Positions 36,368 through 45,700 of a DNA stretch of 64,000 nt are shown here, piece after piece. Origin of the DNA: Pseudoduganella aquatica (GTDB taxonomy: Bacteria; Pseudomonadota; Gammaproteobacteria; Burkholderiales; Burkholderiaceae_D); assembly GCF_009857595.1 (NCBI RefSeq), contig NZ_WWCU01000020.1, positions 1 through 64,000 of the forward strand, in the 5' to 3' direction. The notes beneath the pieces were generated by a model, which saw only the letters and a list, made by a program, of their open reading frames with translations, had not been told where the DNA came from and ran no database searches. Made by a program: the position numbers and the translations under genes. Numbering within the stretch: position 1 is the stretch's first letter; every line of letters begins with the position of its first letter.

Positions 36368-37170
36368 TCCCAGCTTACTTCGCCTGACCCGGTGCGGCTC
36401 ACGTTGCGGTTGTCCGGGTTGCCGAACACGCGGATGTCGCCGCTGCCGTTCAGCGTGAGCTCGGCCGATTTGCGGGCAAACACATTGGTGGTGCCCGAGC
36501 CGCGCAGACTCACTACCACCTGATCCGACGCGAGATGCTGCGCATCCAGGTCGCCCGAACCGGACAGCTCGGCGTTCAGGGTCTTGCAGCTGCCGCTGCT
36601 CTTGATCTGGCCCGAGCCCACCATCTCCAGCGTCACAATCTCGCTGGCGCCGGTGTTCAGCGTCAGGTCGCCGCTGCCATGCACCCCGGCTTCGACTTTC
36701 TTGAAGCGGCCGTTGAAATTCAGATTGCCCGGCCCGTGTATCTGCACCGACAGCTTCTCGCCGCTAAAACCGTTCACCGTGCTGTCGCCGCTGCCATGCA
36801 CTTCGATACCGGACAGCGATGGCAGCACCAGCTCCACCTGCAAGGGGCGGCGATGGTGGAACAGCATGCCCTTGGTGCCGATGTGCAGCGTGTCGCCTTC
36901 CTGCTCGGTCTCCACGTTGCCCAGCAGGCGCTGCTCGCCGCGCACTTTGAGGGAGGGTTTATCGCCCTGGCGCAGGGTCAGGTCTATCGGTCCGCTCAGC
37001 TCCACCGACGTGATGCCGTTGCCGATGTCGCGCGTTTCGCTGGCCGGCGCGCGGCCTTGCGCGCTGGAGGGGTTGGTGGCGCCGTGCGCCCGCAGCATGC
37101 TGTAGGAAATGGCGATCAGCACGCACGCCATCAGGAACATGCTGATACCGACTTTGAACAAGGCTTTCAT
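36361..37170 (-). CDS. DUF2807 (GIN domain) protein, membrane-anchored
   Basis: A 269-residue protein with an N-terminal signal anchor (VGISMFLMACVLIAISYSML) and a repetitive beta-helix of the DUF2807 or GIN type: repeated GSGD and GSG turns (IEVHGSGDSTVNGF, VHGSGDLTL, LSGSGDLDA, LNGSGDIRV). GIN domains are putative adhesin heads or sensors outside the membrane; the role is unknown. It is the last gene of an operon after the DUF1700 protein (18-base gap), an arrangement that is common and usually tied to PadR-type regulators, none of which is seen here. Confidence 0.88.
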   Translation of the reverse strand: MKALFKVGISMFLMACVLIAISYSMLRAHGATNPSSAQGRAPASETRDIGNGITSVELSGPIDLTLRQGDKPSLKVRGEQRLLGNVETEQEGDTLHIGTKGMLFHHRRPLQVELVLPSLSGIEVHGSGDSTVNGFSGEKLSVQIHGPGNLNFNGRFKKVEAGVHGSGDLTLNTGASEIVTLEMVGSGQIKSSGSCKTLNAELSGSGDLDAQHLASDQVVVSLRGSGTTNVFARKSAELTLNGSGDIRVFGNPDNRNVSRTGSGEVSWDH

Positions 37171-37188
37171 GTTTTGCTCCCGTCCGCC

Positions 37189-38007
37189 TTAGCGGCCCCG
37201 CAACAGGGAAAAGTTCATCTGGATGTAGCGCTTGACGCCCATGATGGTGTACTTGGTGACTACCAGGCTGATCAGGCTTAGCAGGATGCCGACGATCACC
37301 AGCGTCATGCCCAGCACCGACTGGGTGGTGCGCGATTCGCCGTCCAGCTCCGTGGTGATGTGCACCGTGCTGCTGGCCATGCGCTCGGCTTTCTCGATAA
37401 TCTTGCCGGAGCGGCTGCTGGAGCCGTCGCCGTTGTCCTGGTCTTCGCCGGCGTTGTCGGCGGTAGGCGGAGCATTGTAGCCGTCCATTGGTTCCTGGTA
37501 GACCTGGATGCCGTCGTGGCCGATGGCGACTTTGGTCTGGGTGCGCTGGCCGTCGTGATCGTCGTGGTCGAACTGGATCATCTCGCGCAGAGGGCCGTCC
37601 AGCACCAGTTCATTGGTGCCCGACAGGCCGCTGGCGGTGATCACGATGCCGCTCAGGTAGAAGGCGAAGGCGCACACGTAGATGGTGCCCAGCAGCGCGG
37701 CGTAGACCATGGCCGGCACCACCATGAACAGGTTGAAGATGGCCAGGCCGACCAGCGACACGGCCATCCGCGCGGCATTGACCGGGGTTTTCTTCTGCTC
37801 GAAGGCGGACATGTGGACGTTGGCGCGCAGCGTCATCGCGATTTTGCGCGGCTCGCCCAGCTCGGAGGCGATCTCCTGCTCGGTGCGTCCGCTCATCACG
37901 CCGTCGACAAAGCGCTGCTCGTAGTAGGCCAGCGTCTTGGCGATCGTCTCCGGCGGGAGTCCCGCCAGGGCCTTGTGCAGCGCGTCCAGGTAGGCCTGCT
38001 TATCCAT
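37189..38007 (-). CDS. DUF1700 (HAAS-type) membrane protein
   Basis: A 272-residue protein. The N-terminal HAAS/DUF1700 helical domain (MDKQAYLDALHKALAGLPPE, then YYEQRFVDGVMSGRTEQEIA, ELGEPRKIA) is followed by two close transmembrane helices at about 80-130, an acidic linker, and a last helix near the C-terminus (SVLGMTLVIVGILLSLISLV). DUF1700 proteins often act in membrane-stress or PadR-linked sensing. It is preceded by a 41-residue membrane peptide gene (15-base gap) and followed by the DUF2807 gene. Confidence 0.9.
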   Translation of the reverse strand: MDKQAYLDALHKALAGLPPETIAKTLAYYEQRFVDGVMSGRTEQEIASELGEPRKIAMTLRANVHMSAFEQKKTPVNAARMAVSLVGLAIFNLFMVVPAMVYAALLGTIYVCAFAFYLSGIVITASGLSGTNELVLDGPLREMIQFDHDDHDGQRTQTKVAIGHDGIQVYQEPMDGYNAPPTADNAGEDQDNGDGSSSRSGKIIEKAERMASSTVHITTELDGESRTTQSVLGMTLVIVGILLSLISLVVTKYTIMGVKRYIQMNFSLLRGR

Positions 38008-38022
38008 TAAAAACTCCTGCGG

Positions 38023-38148
38023 TTAAAACGCGGCGTGTTGCGACAGGGAAATTGCCATGCCGGCATGTTCGTTCAGCACGATGATGACCGTGCTGGCGGC
38101 TACCAACGCCACGATTGCCAGGGTTTTCAAAGTCAGTCCGATTGTCAT
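38023..38148 (-). CDS. 41-residue single-helix membrane peptide
   Basis: An ATG at 38148 preceded by GGAGCAGGAA opens 41 codons ending at TAA 38025-38023. The peptide starts MTIGLTLKTLAIVALVAAST and is one transmembrane helix with a short tail containing NEHAG. It ends 15 bases before the DUF1700 start, on the same strand, with a good ribosome-binding site for each gene, so it is very likely the first gene of the operon. No family is recognised. An in-frame ATG four codons upstream lacks a ribosome-binding site. Confidence 0.6.
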   Translation of the reverse strand: MTIGLTLKTLAIVALVAASTVIIVLNEHAGMAISLSQHAAF

Positions 38149-38184
38149 TTCCTGCTCCATATTGAGTCACTACCGATGATGCAA

Positions 38185-38208
38185 CTGTACGCAAACGAAC
38201 TTGTACAG
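38185..38208. promoter_or_regulatory. Inverted repeat in front of the small-peptide/DUF1700/DUF2807 operon
   Basis: CTGTAC (38185-38190) and GTACAG (38203-38208) are separated by 12 bases, about 37-60 bases upstream of the first gene of the operon. It is too wide for a LexA box (CTGT-N8-ACAG). It could be an operator for an unlinked regulator; six-base arms may also arise by chance. Confidence 0.3.
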
Positions 38209-38285
38209 ACCACTGGTGTGCGACAGGATGCATAAATGACGGGGCAGACGACGCAATGCGGGGATAGCCGGGGACTGGCTTCAAA

Positions 38286-39698
38286 TCAGGCATGTTTGCT
38301 GGCGAGCAAGGTTTTGGCGGCTGCCACGCCGCTGCGCACGGCGCTTTCCAGCGTGGCGGGGTAGTCGCCTGCGGTGTAGTCGCCCGCCAGGTACAGGCCG
38401 GCCAGGCTGCTCTGGCCGGGCAGGGCGTTGGCCGGGCGGGCCAGGCCGGGGCTGCAGGCATAGGTGGCGCGCTTTTCGGTGATGACGCGGCTCCAGGACG
38501 GCTGCGCCAGTTCCGGGCGGCGCAGCACGGCGGCCAGTTGCGCGGCGATGGCCGCGCTCAGCGCTGCCTGGCCCAGCTCCGCCGCCGCGCCGGAGGCGCT
38601 GATGACGACTGCCAGCAGGCCAGCCTGCTTCGCGTCCAGCTGGCCGCGGTCGAAGACGAACTGGCCCCAGTGCCCGGTGGCCGGGTTGTCCAGCAGGGCG
38701 TAAAACGGAATATCGAGCCGCACATCGGCGCCGTATTGCAGATAGCAGGTGGTGATGGCTTCCGGTGTGAACGCTTCCAGCTGCGTTGCCAGCTGCTCGC
38801 CCGCCGCGTCCAGCTGCAAGGTACGCAGCAGGGCGGTGGTTGCGGGCGCGCCATGGGCCAGGACGACAGCGTCGAATTCGGCGGTCCAGGGCGCGCCGCG
38901 TGGGGACTGGGCGGCGCCGGCGGGCGCGCCGCCAAGCGCGCTGCCGGTAGCGGTGAGCTGCCAGCGCTGGCCGGGCAGGGGCGCCAGGCCGGTGACTTTG
39001 GCGCCGGTGTGCACAGCGCCGCCGTGACGCGCGATGCAGGCGGCTGCGGCGTCTGGGAACAGGGCGCTCAGGTCGGCGCGGGGTATCAGCATGTCGGACG
39101 CTTTGCGGCGCGAGCCCAGGCTGTCGCGCAGCACGTTCAGGAATACCTGCGCCGAGGCGCGCTCGGTGGGGGTGTTCAGCGCGGCGAGGCACAGCGGGCG
39201 CCACATGAGCTGGATCAGGCGCGGCGTCTGGTCGAAGCGCGCCAGCAGTTCGTCCACGCTGCAATCGGTGTTCAGGCGCCAGTCCATCCAGCGCGCCGTG
39301 GTGGAAAAGCGCGCCAGCGCCATCTTGTCCTCGCGTGCGAGGCCGGATGCGCGCAGCAGCGCGCCCAGGAGATGCAGCGGCGCGGGCAGGCGTGGCGCCA
39401 GGAAGTCCATGCCGCCAGCGCCGGGCGCATAGCGCATCTGCAGCGGCAGCGACAGCACGGCGGACTGGATGTCCACGCCGGCCAGTTTCATCACGCGCAG
39501 CGATTCGGAATACGCGCCCAGCATGATGTGCTGGCCGTTGTCCAGCTGCCGTCCATCCAGCTCCACGCGGCGCGCGCGGCCGCCCAGGGTGCGCGCGGAC
39601 TCCAGCAGCGTCACATCGCAGCCGGCGCGCGCCAGCTCCACGGCCGCTGCGCATCCAGCCCAGCCGCCACCGGCGACGGCAACCCTGCGCGCCTTCAC
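38286..39698 (-). CDS. hpnE: Hydroxysqualene dehydroxylase (squalene-associated FAD desaturase)
   Basis: A 470-residue FAD enzyme of the phytoene-desaturase-like superfamily. The N-terminal dinucleotide motif is VAGGGWAGCAAAVELARAG, and the C-terminal FAD motif is LYLAGDYTAGDYPATLESAV. HpnE reduces hydroxysqualene to squalene, the last of three steps from farnesyl diphosphate. The start follows the hpnD stop by three bases. With hpnD and hpnC it forms a complete squalene-synthesis operon; squalene-hopene cyclase is not in the window. Confidence 0.93.
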   Translation of the reverse strand: MKARRVAVAGGGWAGCAAAVELARAGCDVTLLESARTLGGRARRVELDGRQLDNGQHIMLGAYSESLRVMKLAGVDIQSAVLSLPLQMRYAPGAGGMDFLAPRLPAPLHLLGALLRASGLAREDKMALARFSTTARWMDWRLNTDCSVDELLARFDQTPRLIQLMWRPLCLAALNTPTERASAQVFLNVLRDSLGSRRKASDMLIPRADLSALFPDAAAACIARHGGAVHTGAKVTGLAPLPGQRWQLTATGSALGGAPAGAAQSPRGAPWTAEFDAVVLAHGAPATTALLRTLQLDAAGEQLATQLEAFTPEAITTCYLQYGADVRLDIPFYALLDNPATGHWGQFVFDRGQLDAKQAGLLAVVISASGAAAELGQAALSAAIAAQLAAVLRRPELAQPSWSRVITEKRATYACSPGLARPANALPGQSSLAGLYLAGDYTAGDYPATLESAVRSGVAAAKTLLASKHA

Positions 39699-39701
39699 TT
39701 T

Positions 39702-40541
39702 TTACCCACGGATGTAGGTTTTCCAGGCCAGCCACAGCTTGCGCAGCGGCGTCAGCGAGATGCGCTGGGTCAGCACATGGTAGCCGTCGTTCTCGATCTC
39801 CGTCAGCAGGGTGCGGTAGATGGCCGCCATCATCAGGCCGGGGCGCTGGGCGCGGCGGTCTTCTTTCGGCAGCAAGGCGAATGCCTCGTCGTATGCCTTT
39901 TGCGCGCGGGCGATCTGGAACTTCATCAGGTTCTCGAAGTTCTCGCTATGGCGCGCATTGAGCAGGTCGGCGGCGGTCACGTTGAACTGCTGCAGCTCGT
40001 TCACCGGCAGGTAGATGCGGCCTTTGCGCGCGTCTTCGCCCACGTCGCGGATGATGTTGGTCAGCTGGAAGGCATGGCCCAGCTTCTCGGCGAACTGCAA
40101 GGTCTGCGGATTGCTCATGCCGAAAATGCTGGCCGACAGGATGCCGACCACGCTGGCCACGTGCCAGCAATATTTGGACATGCCCACGTAATCAAGGTAG
40201 CGGGTCTGGTTCAGGTCCATCTCCATGCCATCGATAATGGCCTGCAGATGCTCCTGCTTCAGATTGTAGGTGGCCAGGTGCGGCTGCAATGCCTGCGTGA
40301 CCGGGTGCGCCTGCTTGCCCTCGTACATGCCGGAGATCTCCTTGCGCCACCAGGCCAGCTTCACGCGCGCAACGGATTCGTCGGTGCATTCGTCCACCGT
40401 GTCGTCCACTTCGCGGCAGAAAGCGTACAGCGCCATGATGGCGCGGCGCCGTTCCTGCGGCAGGAACAGGAAGCTGTAGTAGAAACTGGACCCGCTGGCG
40501 GCGGCTTTTTGCTGGCAGTATTCGTCTGGTGACATGGTCAA
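39702..40541 (-). CDS. hpnD: Presqualene diphosphate synthase
   Basis: A 279-residue enzyme of the squalene/phytoene synthase family that joins two farnesyl diphosphates to presqualene diphosphate. The two aspartate motifs are visible: FCREVDDTVDE near residue 45 and NIIRDVGEDARKGRIYLP near 165. It starts with SSFYYSFLFLP, as HpnD does. The start may be Met1 or Met3. It follows hpnC by 28 bases and precedes hpnE by three. Confidence 0.95.
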   Translation of the reverse strand: MTMSPDEYCQQKAAASGSSFYYSFLFLPQERRRAIMALYAFCREVDDTVDECTDESVARVKLAWWRKEISGMYEGKQAHPVTQALQPHLATYNLKQEHLQAIIDGMEMDLNQTRYLDYVGMSKYCWHVASVVGILSASIFGMSNPQTLQFAEKLGHAFQLTNIIRDVGEDARKGRIYLPVNELQQFNVTAADLLNARHSENFENLMKFQIARAQKAYDEAFALLPKEDRRAQRPGLMMAAIYRTLLTEIENDGYHVLTQRISLTPLRKLWLAWKTYIRG

Positions 40542-40569
40542 AAAAGCAAGGGTGAGGCGATCGAAGCCG

Positions 40570-41436
40570 CTATTCTAAGGGAAGCGCCGCAGCCGGGGGG
40601 CTTTTCATGGCCGCTTTCATGCGCGCCTTCATCCGCAGGCCGCGCCAGATCACCTTCATCCAGTCCTTGCGGGTGAGCTTGGGGCGGCGGCGGAACACGT
40701 CGTAGTCCACTTCCTCGATCGACTCCAGGATGCGCAAGCCGCCTTGCACCACCATGCGCAGCTCCAGGCCTATGCGGCCGCGCAGGCGCACGGCCAGCGG
40801 CGCGCCGGACAGCATCAGGGCGCGCGCGCGCGTCACCTCGAACTTCATCAGCGCGCGCCACTTGGCGGTGCCGCCGGGGTGGTCCAGCGCGGCGGGCGAC
40901 ACCGCGTAGCGCGCCAGGTCTTCCATGGGCAAATAAATACGCTCTTTATGCAGATCGATGGCCACGTCCTGCAAAAAGTTGATAATCTGTAATGCTGAAC
41001 AGATGGCGTTCGAATCGCGCACATTGTCCTCGTCCGCCTGGCCGTACAGCGACAGCATCAGCAGGCCGACCGGGTTGGCCGAGCGGGCGCAATAGTCCAG
41101 CAGGCTGTCGTAGGTGGCGTAGCGGGTCACGCTCACGTCCTGCTTGAAGGCGGAAAGCAGGTCGCGGAAGGGCCGCAGCGGCAGGTCGTGCTGGGCGATG
41201 GTCGCGGCCAGGCGGGTGAACATCGGGTCGGTATGGGCTTCCCCGGCCTCGATGCGGTCCAGCGCCTGCTCGTAGGCGTCCAGCGCGGCCAGGCGCTGTT
41301 CGGGCGTGGCGTCGCCTTCGTCGGCGATGTCGTCGGCGCTGCGCGCGAAGGCGTAAATCGCCTCCACCGCCGGCGCCAGGCGGCGCGGCAGCAGGATGGA
41401 TGCAACGGGGAAGTTCTCGTAATGGTCTACTGACAT
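40570..41436 (-). CDS. hpnC: Hydroxysqualene synthase
   Basis: A 288-residue homologue of HpnD in the same prenyl-synthase family, converting presqualene diphosphate to hydroxysqualene. It begins with the HpnC signature VDHYENFPVASILLPRR and carries the aspartate motifs AFARSADDIADEGD and NFLQDVAIDLHKERIYLP. As first gene of hpnCDE it is divergent from the RND efflux genes, sharing a 151-base spacer that contains repeated GTCATTT motifs. Confidence 0.95.
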   Translation of the reverse strand: MSVDHYENFPVASILLPRRLAPAVEAIYAFARSADDIADEGDATPEQRLAALDAYEQALDRIEAGEAHTDPMFTRLAATIAQHDLPLRPFRDLLSAFKQDVSVTRYATYDSLLDYCARSANPVGLLMLSLYGQADEDNVRDSNAICSALQIINFLQDVAIDLHKERIYLPMEDLARYAVSPAALDHPGGTAKWRALMKFEVTRARALMLSGAPLAVRLRGRIGLELRMVVQGGLRILESIEEVDYDVFRRRPKLTRKDWMKVIWRGLRMKARMKAAMKSPPAAALPLE

Positions 41437-41448
41437 AGTGGGATATTC

Positions 41449-41526
41449 AAGTAAATGACGCCAAAGTCATTTGCAAAGATTGTGTCACGGCTTATAATTT
41501 TAATTAACGGAAAGTCATTTACTTTC
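41449..41526. promoter_or_regulatory. Cluster of repeated operator-like motifs between hpnC and the RND operon
   Basis: AAGTAAATGAC at 41449-41459 is the exact reverse complement of GTCATTTACTT at 41514-41524; a third, inverted half GTCATTT lies at 41466-41472, making AAATGAC-N6-GTCATTT. AAAGTCATTT occurs twice (41463-41472 and 41511-41520), and GAAAGT-CATTT-ACTTTC (41510-41526) is a perfect palindrome. The motifs flank the promoter at 41471-41498. This looks like a multi-site repressor region; no cognate regulator is adjacent. Confidence 0.65.
41471..41498 (+). promoter_or_regulatory. Sigma-70 promoter of the RND efflux operon
   Basis: TTGCAA (41471-41476) and TATAAT (41493-41498) are separated by 16 bases. 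Transcription would begin near 41505, within or just before the palindrome at 41510-41526, so a bound repressor there would block it. Confidence 0.65.
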
Positions 41527-41587
41527 TGGCCGGAACCATCATAGTGGCAAAGTGCTATCACCGCAATCCACAGCAAAAGGAATTATT

Positions 41588-42742
41588 GTGTACTCCCTGA
41601 AAAAATTGCGTCCCTCCCACGCCCTTGCCGGGCTCACGTTGTGCGCCGCCGCCGTCCTGCTGGCAGGCTGTGGCAAGCCGGCCGAAAAGACCGAAGACAT
41701 CCGCCCGGTGCGCGCCATTGTGCTGCAAAGCAGCGACATCGATGTGAACGCCGAGTTTTCCGGCGAGGTGAGGGCGCGCGTGGAGTCGCGCCTGGGCTTC
41801 CGCGTGCCGGGCAAGATTGTGTCGCGCAGCGTGGACGTGGGTTCGGTGGTGAAGAAGGGCCAGCAGCTGATGCAGCTGGACCCGCAGGATTTGAAGCTGT
41901 CGCAGGCGCAGGCGCTGGCCGCGCTGCGGGCGGCGGAAACCTCGCGCGACTTCGCCAAGGCGGAGCTGAAGCGCTACCAGGACCTGAAGGCGCAGAATTT
42001 CGTCGCCCAGACCATTTTGGACGGCAAGGACTCGGCGTATAAATCGGCCCAGGCCAATGTCGACGCGGCCCAGGCTGCGTACCGCGCGCAGGCCAACCAG
42101 GCCGGCTACGCAGCGCTGGTGTCCGACGTGGACGGCGTGGTGACGGCGGTGGACGCGGAAGCGGGCCAGGTGGTGGCGGCCGGCACGCCGGTTGTGCGCG
42201 TGGCGAAGTCGGGCGACAAGGAAATCGTCATCGGCATCCCCGAAGACAAGGTCGATGCGCTGAAAGCCATTTCGGATGTGCAGGTGCGCTTGTGGGCCAG
42301 CCCGCAGCACGCGGTGCCCGGCAAGATCCGCGAGATTTCGCCGGCCGCCGACCCTGCCACCCGCACTTACGCCGTCAAAGTCACCATCCCCGCCAGCTTG
42401 GGCGAGGCCAAGCTGGGCATGACCGCCGTGGTGCAATTCGCCTCCAAGACCGCGCAACCGCAGATCAAGGTGCCGCTGACGGCGCTGCATTATGAAAAAT
42501 CCACCACCTCGGTGTGGGTGGTGGAGAACGGCGCAGTGAAGCTGGTGCCGGTGGTACCGGCCGGCGTGGCGGGCAACGACATTGTGCTGGCTTCCGGCGT
42601 GAAGGCCGGCCAGACCGTGGTGACGGCGGGTGTGAACGTGCTCAAGCCGGGCCAGAAGGTCCGGATACTGGGCGACGAATTGAGCAAGCCTGAGTTGAGC
42701 AAGCCCGTAGCGGCCAATGCGGCCGCCGGAGCTTCCAAATGA
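41588..42742 (+). CDS. RND efflux periplasmic adaptor lipoprotein
   Basis: A 384-residue membrane-fusion protein of the HlyD/AcrA class. A lipoprotein signal (LTLCAAAVLLAGC) is followed by the lipoyl-type half (SRLGFRVPGKIVSRSVDVGS and VSDVDGVVTAVDAEAGQVV), a coiled-coil hairpin between them (about 90-165), and beta-barrel domains. It links the inner-membrane pump to an outer-membrane channel. GTG at 41588 is chosen, since AAGGA stands six bases before it; the earlier GTG at 41552 has none. The stop overlaps the pump ATG by four bases (ATGA). Confidence 0.92.
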   Translation: MYSLKKLRPSHALAGLTLCAAAVLLAGCGKPAEKTEDIRPVRAIVLQSSDIDVNAEFSGEVRARVESRLGFRVPGKIVSRSVDVGSVVKKGQQLMQLDPQDLKLSQAQALAALRAAETSRDFAKAELKRYQDLKAQNFVAQTILDGKDSAYKSAQANVDAAQAAYRAQANQAGYAALVSDVDGVVTAVDAEAGQVVAAGTPVVRVAKSGDKEIVIGIPEDKVDALKAISDVQVRLWASPQHAVPGKIREISPAADPATRTYAVKVTIPASLGEAKLGMTAVVQFASKTAQPQIKVPLTALHYEKSTTSVWVVENGAVKLVPVVPAGVAGNDIVLASGVKAGQTVVTAGVNVLKPGQKVRILGDELSKPELSKPVAANAAAGASK

Positions 42743-45700
42743 AGGACGGCTTCAACCTCTCACGCTGGGCGCTTGAGCACATTCCGCTGACGCGCTACCT
42801 GATGGCTGTGCTGCTGCTGGGCGGCATGCTGAGCTACGCCAACCTGGGCCAGGACGAAGACCCGCCGTTCACCTTCCGCGTGATGGTGGTGCGCGCTTTC
42901 TGGCCGGGCGCGACCTCGCTGCAGATGGCGCAGCAGGTGACCGACAAGCTGGAAAAGAAGCTCCAGGAAACGCCGCATATCGACGAAATCAGCAGCTACT
43001 CCAAGCCCGGCGAAACGCTGATCATGGTGAAGCTGCGCGAGTCCGCGCCGCCGAGCGAGACGGCCGAGGCCTGGTACCAGGTGCGCAAGAAGATAGGCGA
43101 CATCAAGGGCACTTTGCCGCAAGGCGTGCAGGGGCCGTTCTTCAACGACGAATTCGGCGACACCTACGGTTCCATCTTCGCCCTGTCCGGCGACGGCTTC
43201 ACCTACGCCGAAATGAAGGACTACGCGGACTTCGTTCGCCAGCAGTTGCTGGGCGTGTCGCAGGTGTCCAAGGTCGAACTGTTCGGCGTGCAGGACGAAA
43301 AGGTCAATATCGAGTTCTCGCACAAGAAGTTTGCCCAGCTGGGCATACCTTTCGAGGCCATCGTCAGCCAGATCGCCGCGCAGAACACGGTCGAATCGTC
43401 CGGCGTGCTGGTGACGCCGACCGACAACCTGCAAGTGCGCGTCAGCGGCGCCTTCAAGACCGTCAAGGATCTCGAGGAGCTGGAACTGCGCGCCAACGGC
43501 ACCACCTTCCGCCTGGGCGACTTCGCCACCATCAAGCGCGAATACGACGACCCTCCGACCGAGAAGATGCGCTTCAACGGCAAGGAAGTGATAGGCCTGG
43601 GCGTGTCGATGGAGAAGGGCGGCAACATCATCAAGATGGGCCAGAGCATGGAGAAGACCGTGGCCGAGATGAAGGCCAAGCTGCCGGTCGGTATCGAGCT
43701 GCAGCGCGTGTCCGATCAGCCGGAGGCGGTCAAGGCCTCGGTGGGTGAGTTCGTGCATACGCTGATCGAGGCGGTGCTGATCGTGCTGGCGGTGAGCTTC
43801 GTCTCGCTGGGCATGCACACCAAGCCCAAGTTCCGCCTGGATGCGCGTCCCGGCCTGGTGGTGGCGCTGACCATACCGCTGGTGCTGGCCGTGACCTTCC
43901 TGTTCATGCGCATGCTTTCCATCGACCTGCACAAGATTTCGCTGGGCGCGCTGATTATCGCCCTCGGCCTGCTGGTGGATGACGCCATCATCGCCGTGGA
44001 AATGATGGTGCGCAAAATGGAGGAGGGCTTCTCGCGCTTCGACGCGGCCACCTTCGCCTACACGTCCACCGCGCTGCCCATGCTGACCGGCACGCTGATT
44101 ACCGTGGCGGGCTTCCTGCCCATCGGCCTGGCCAAATCGGCGGCGGGCGAGTACACCTTCACGCTGTTTTCGGTGAACGCGCTGGCGCTGATCATTTCCT
44201 GGTTCGTGGCGGTGATCTTCACGCCCTACATCGGCTACCTGCTGCTGAAGGTGCAGCCCCATGGCGACGGCCACCACGAGCTGTTCGATACCCCCGGCTA
44301 CCGCAAATTCCGCGCCGTGGTGAACTGGTGCGTGGACTGGCGCAAGACCACCATCGCCGCCACCCTTGCCATCTTCTTCCTGGGCGTGTACGGCTTCGGC
44401 TTTATCGAGAAGCAGTTCTTCCCGGACTCCAGCCGCCCCGAGTTGATGGTCGAGATCTGGATGCCGGAGGGGACGTCCTTCGCCGCCAATGAAAAGCAGG
44501 TCAAGAAATTCGAAGCCTATATCCAGAAGCAGGAAGGCGTGGTCAGCGTGACCAGCTACGTCGGCACCGGCAGCCCGCGTTTCTACCTGCCGCTGGACCA
44601 GATCTTCCCGCAAACGAACGTGTCGCAATTCGTGGTGCTGCCCAAGGATCTGAAAGCGCGCGAGGCGCTGCGCCAGAAGATCACCGAGCTGTTCAAGGTG
44701 GACTTCCCCGAAGTGCGCGGCCGCGTGAAGCTGCTGCCTAACGGCCCGCCCGTGCCGTATCCGGTGCAGTTCCGCGTGAGCGGCGGCGAAGTGGAGAAAG
44801 TGCGCGCCATTGCCGACCAGGTGAAGGACATCATGCGCACCAATCCGAACACGCTGGGCGTGAACGACAACTGGAACGAATCCGTGAAAGTGCTGCGCAT
44901 GGACCTGGACCAGGACAAGATGCGCGCGCTGGGCGTGACCTCGCAAACGGTGATGCGCGCGGCGAACACCATCCTGTCCGGCACCACGGTGGGCCAGTTC
45001 CGCGACGGCATCAAGCTGATCGACATCCAGGTGCGCCAGCCGCTGGAGGAGCGCAACACCATCTCCATCCTGAACGACACCAATATTCCTACGCCGAGCG
45101 GCAAGTCGGTCACCATAGGCCAGCTGGCGCGCGTGCATTTCGTGTGGGAGCCGGGCGTGGTGTGGCGCGAAGGCCGCGAATGGGCGATTACCGTGCAGTC
45201 GGATGTTGCGGAAGGAATACAAGGCCCCACCGTGACCGGCCAGATCGATCCCAGGCTGAACGAGCTGCGCAAGAACCTGCCGGCCGGCTACCGCATCGAC
45301 GTCAAGGGCGCGGCGTCCGACAGCAGCGAGGCGGAGGCGTCGATTTCGGCCAACCTGCCGCTGGCGATCTTTATCATCTTCACGCTGCTGATGCTGCAAC
45401 TGCACAGTTTCTCGCGCGCGCTGCTGGTCTTCCTCACCGGCCCGCTGGGTGTGGCCGGCGCGGCGGCGGCCTTGCTGCTGCTGGGGCGTCCGCTGGGCTT
45501 TGTGGCGAACCTGGGCATTATTGCGCTGTTCGGCATGATCATCCGCAATTCGGTGATCCTGGTGGACCAGATCGAGCAGGACATCAAGTCCGGCGTTGCG
45601 CCGTGGGACGCCATCGTGGAATCGGCGGTGCGGCGCTGCCGGCCGATTATCCTGACGGCGGCCGCAGCGGCGCTGGCCATGATACCGCTGTCGCGTTCCG

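Noticed and set aside
38185-38208. LexA (SOS) box
   Set aside because: The CTGT and ACAG halves are 16 bases apart, not eight; kept only as a generic inverted repeat.
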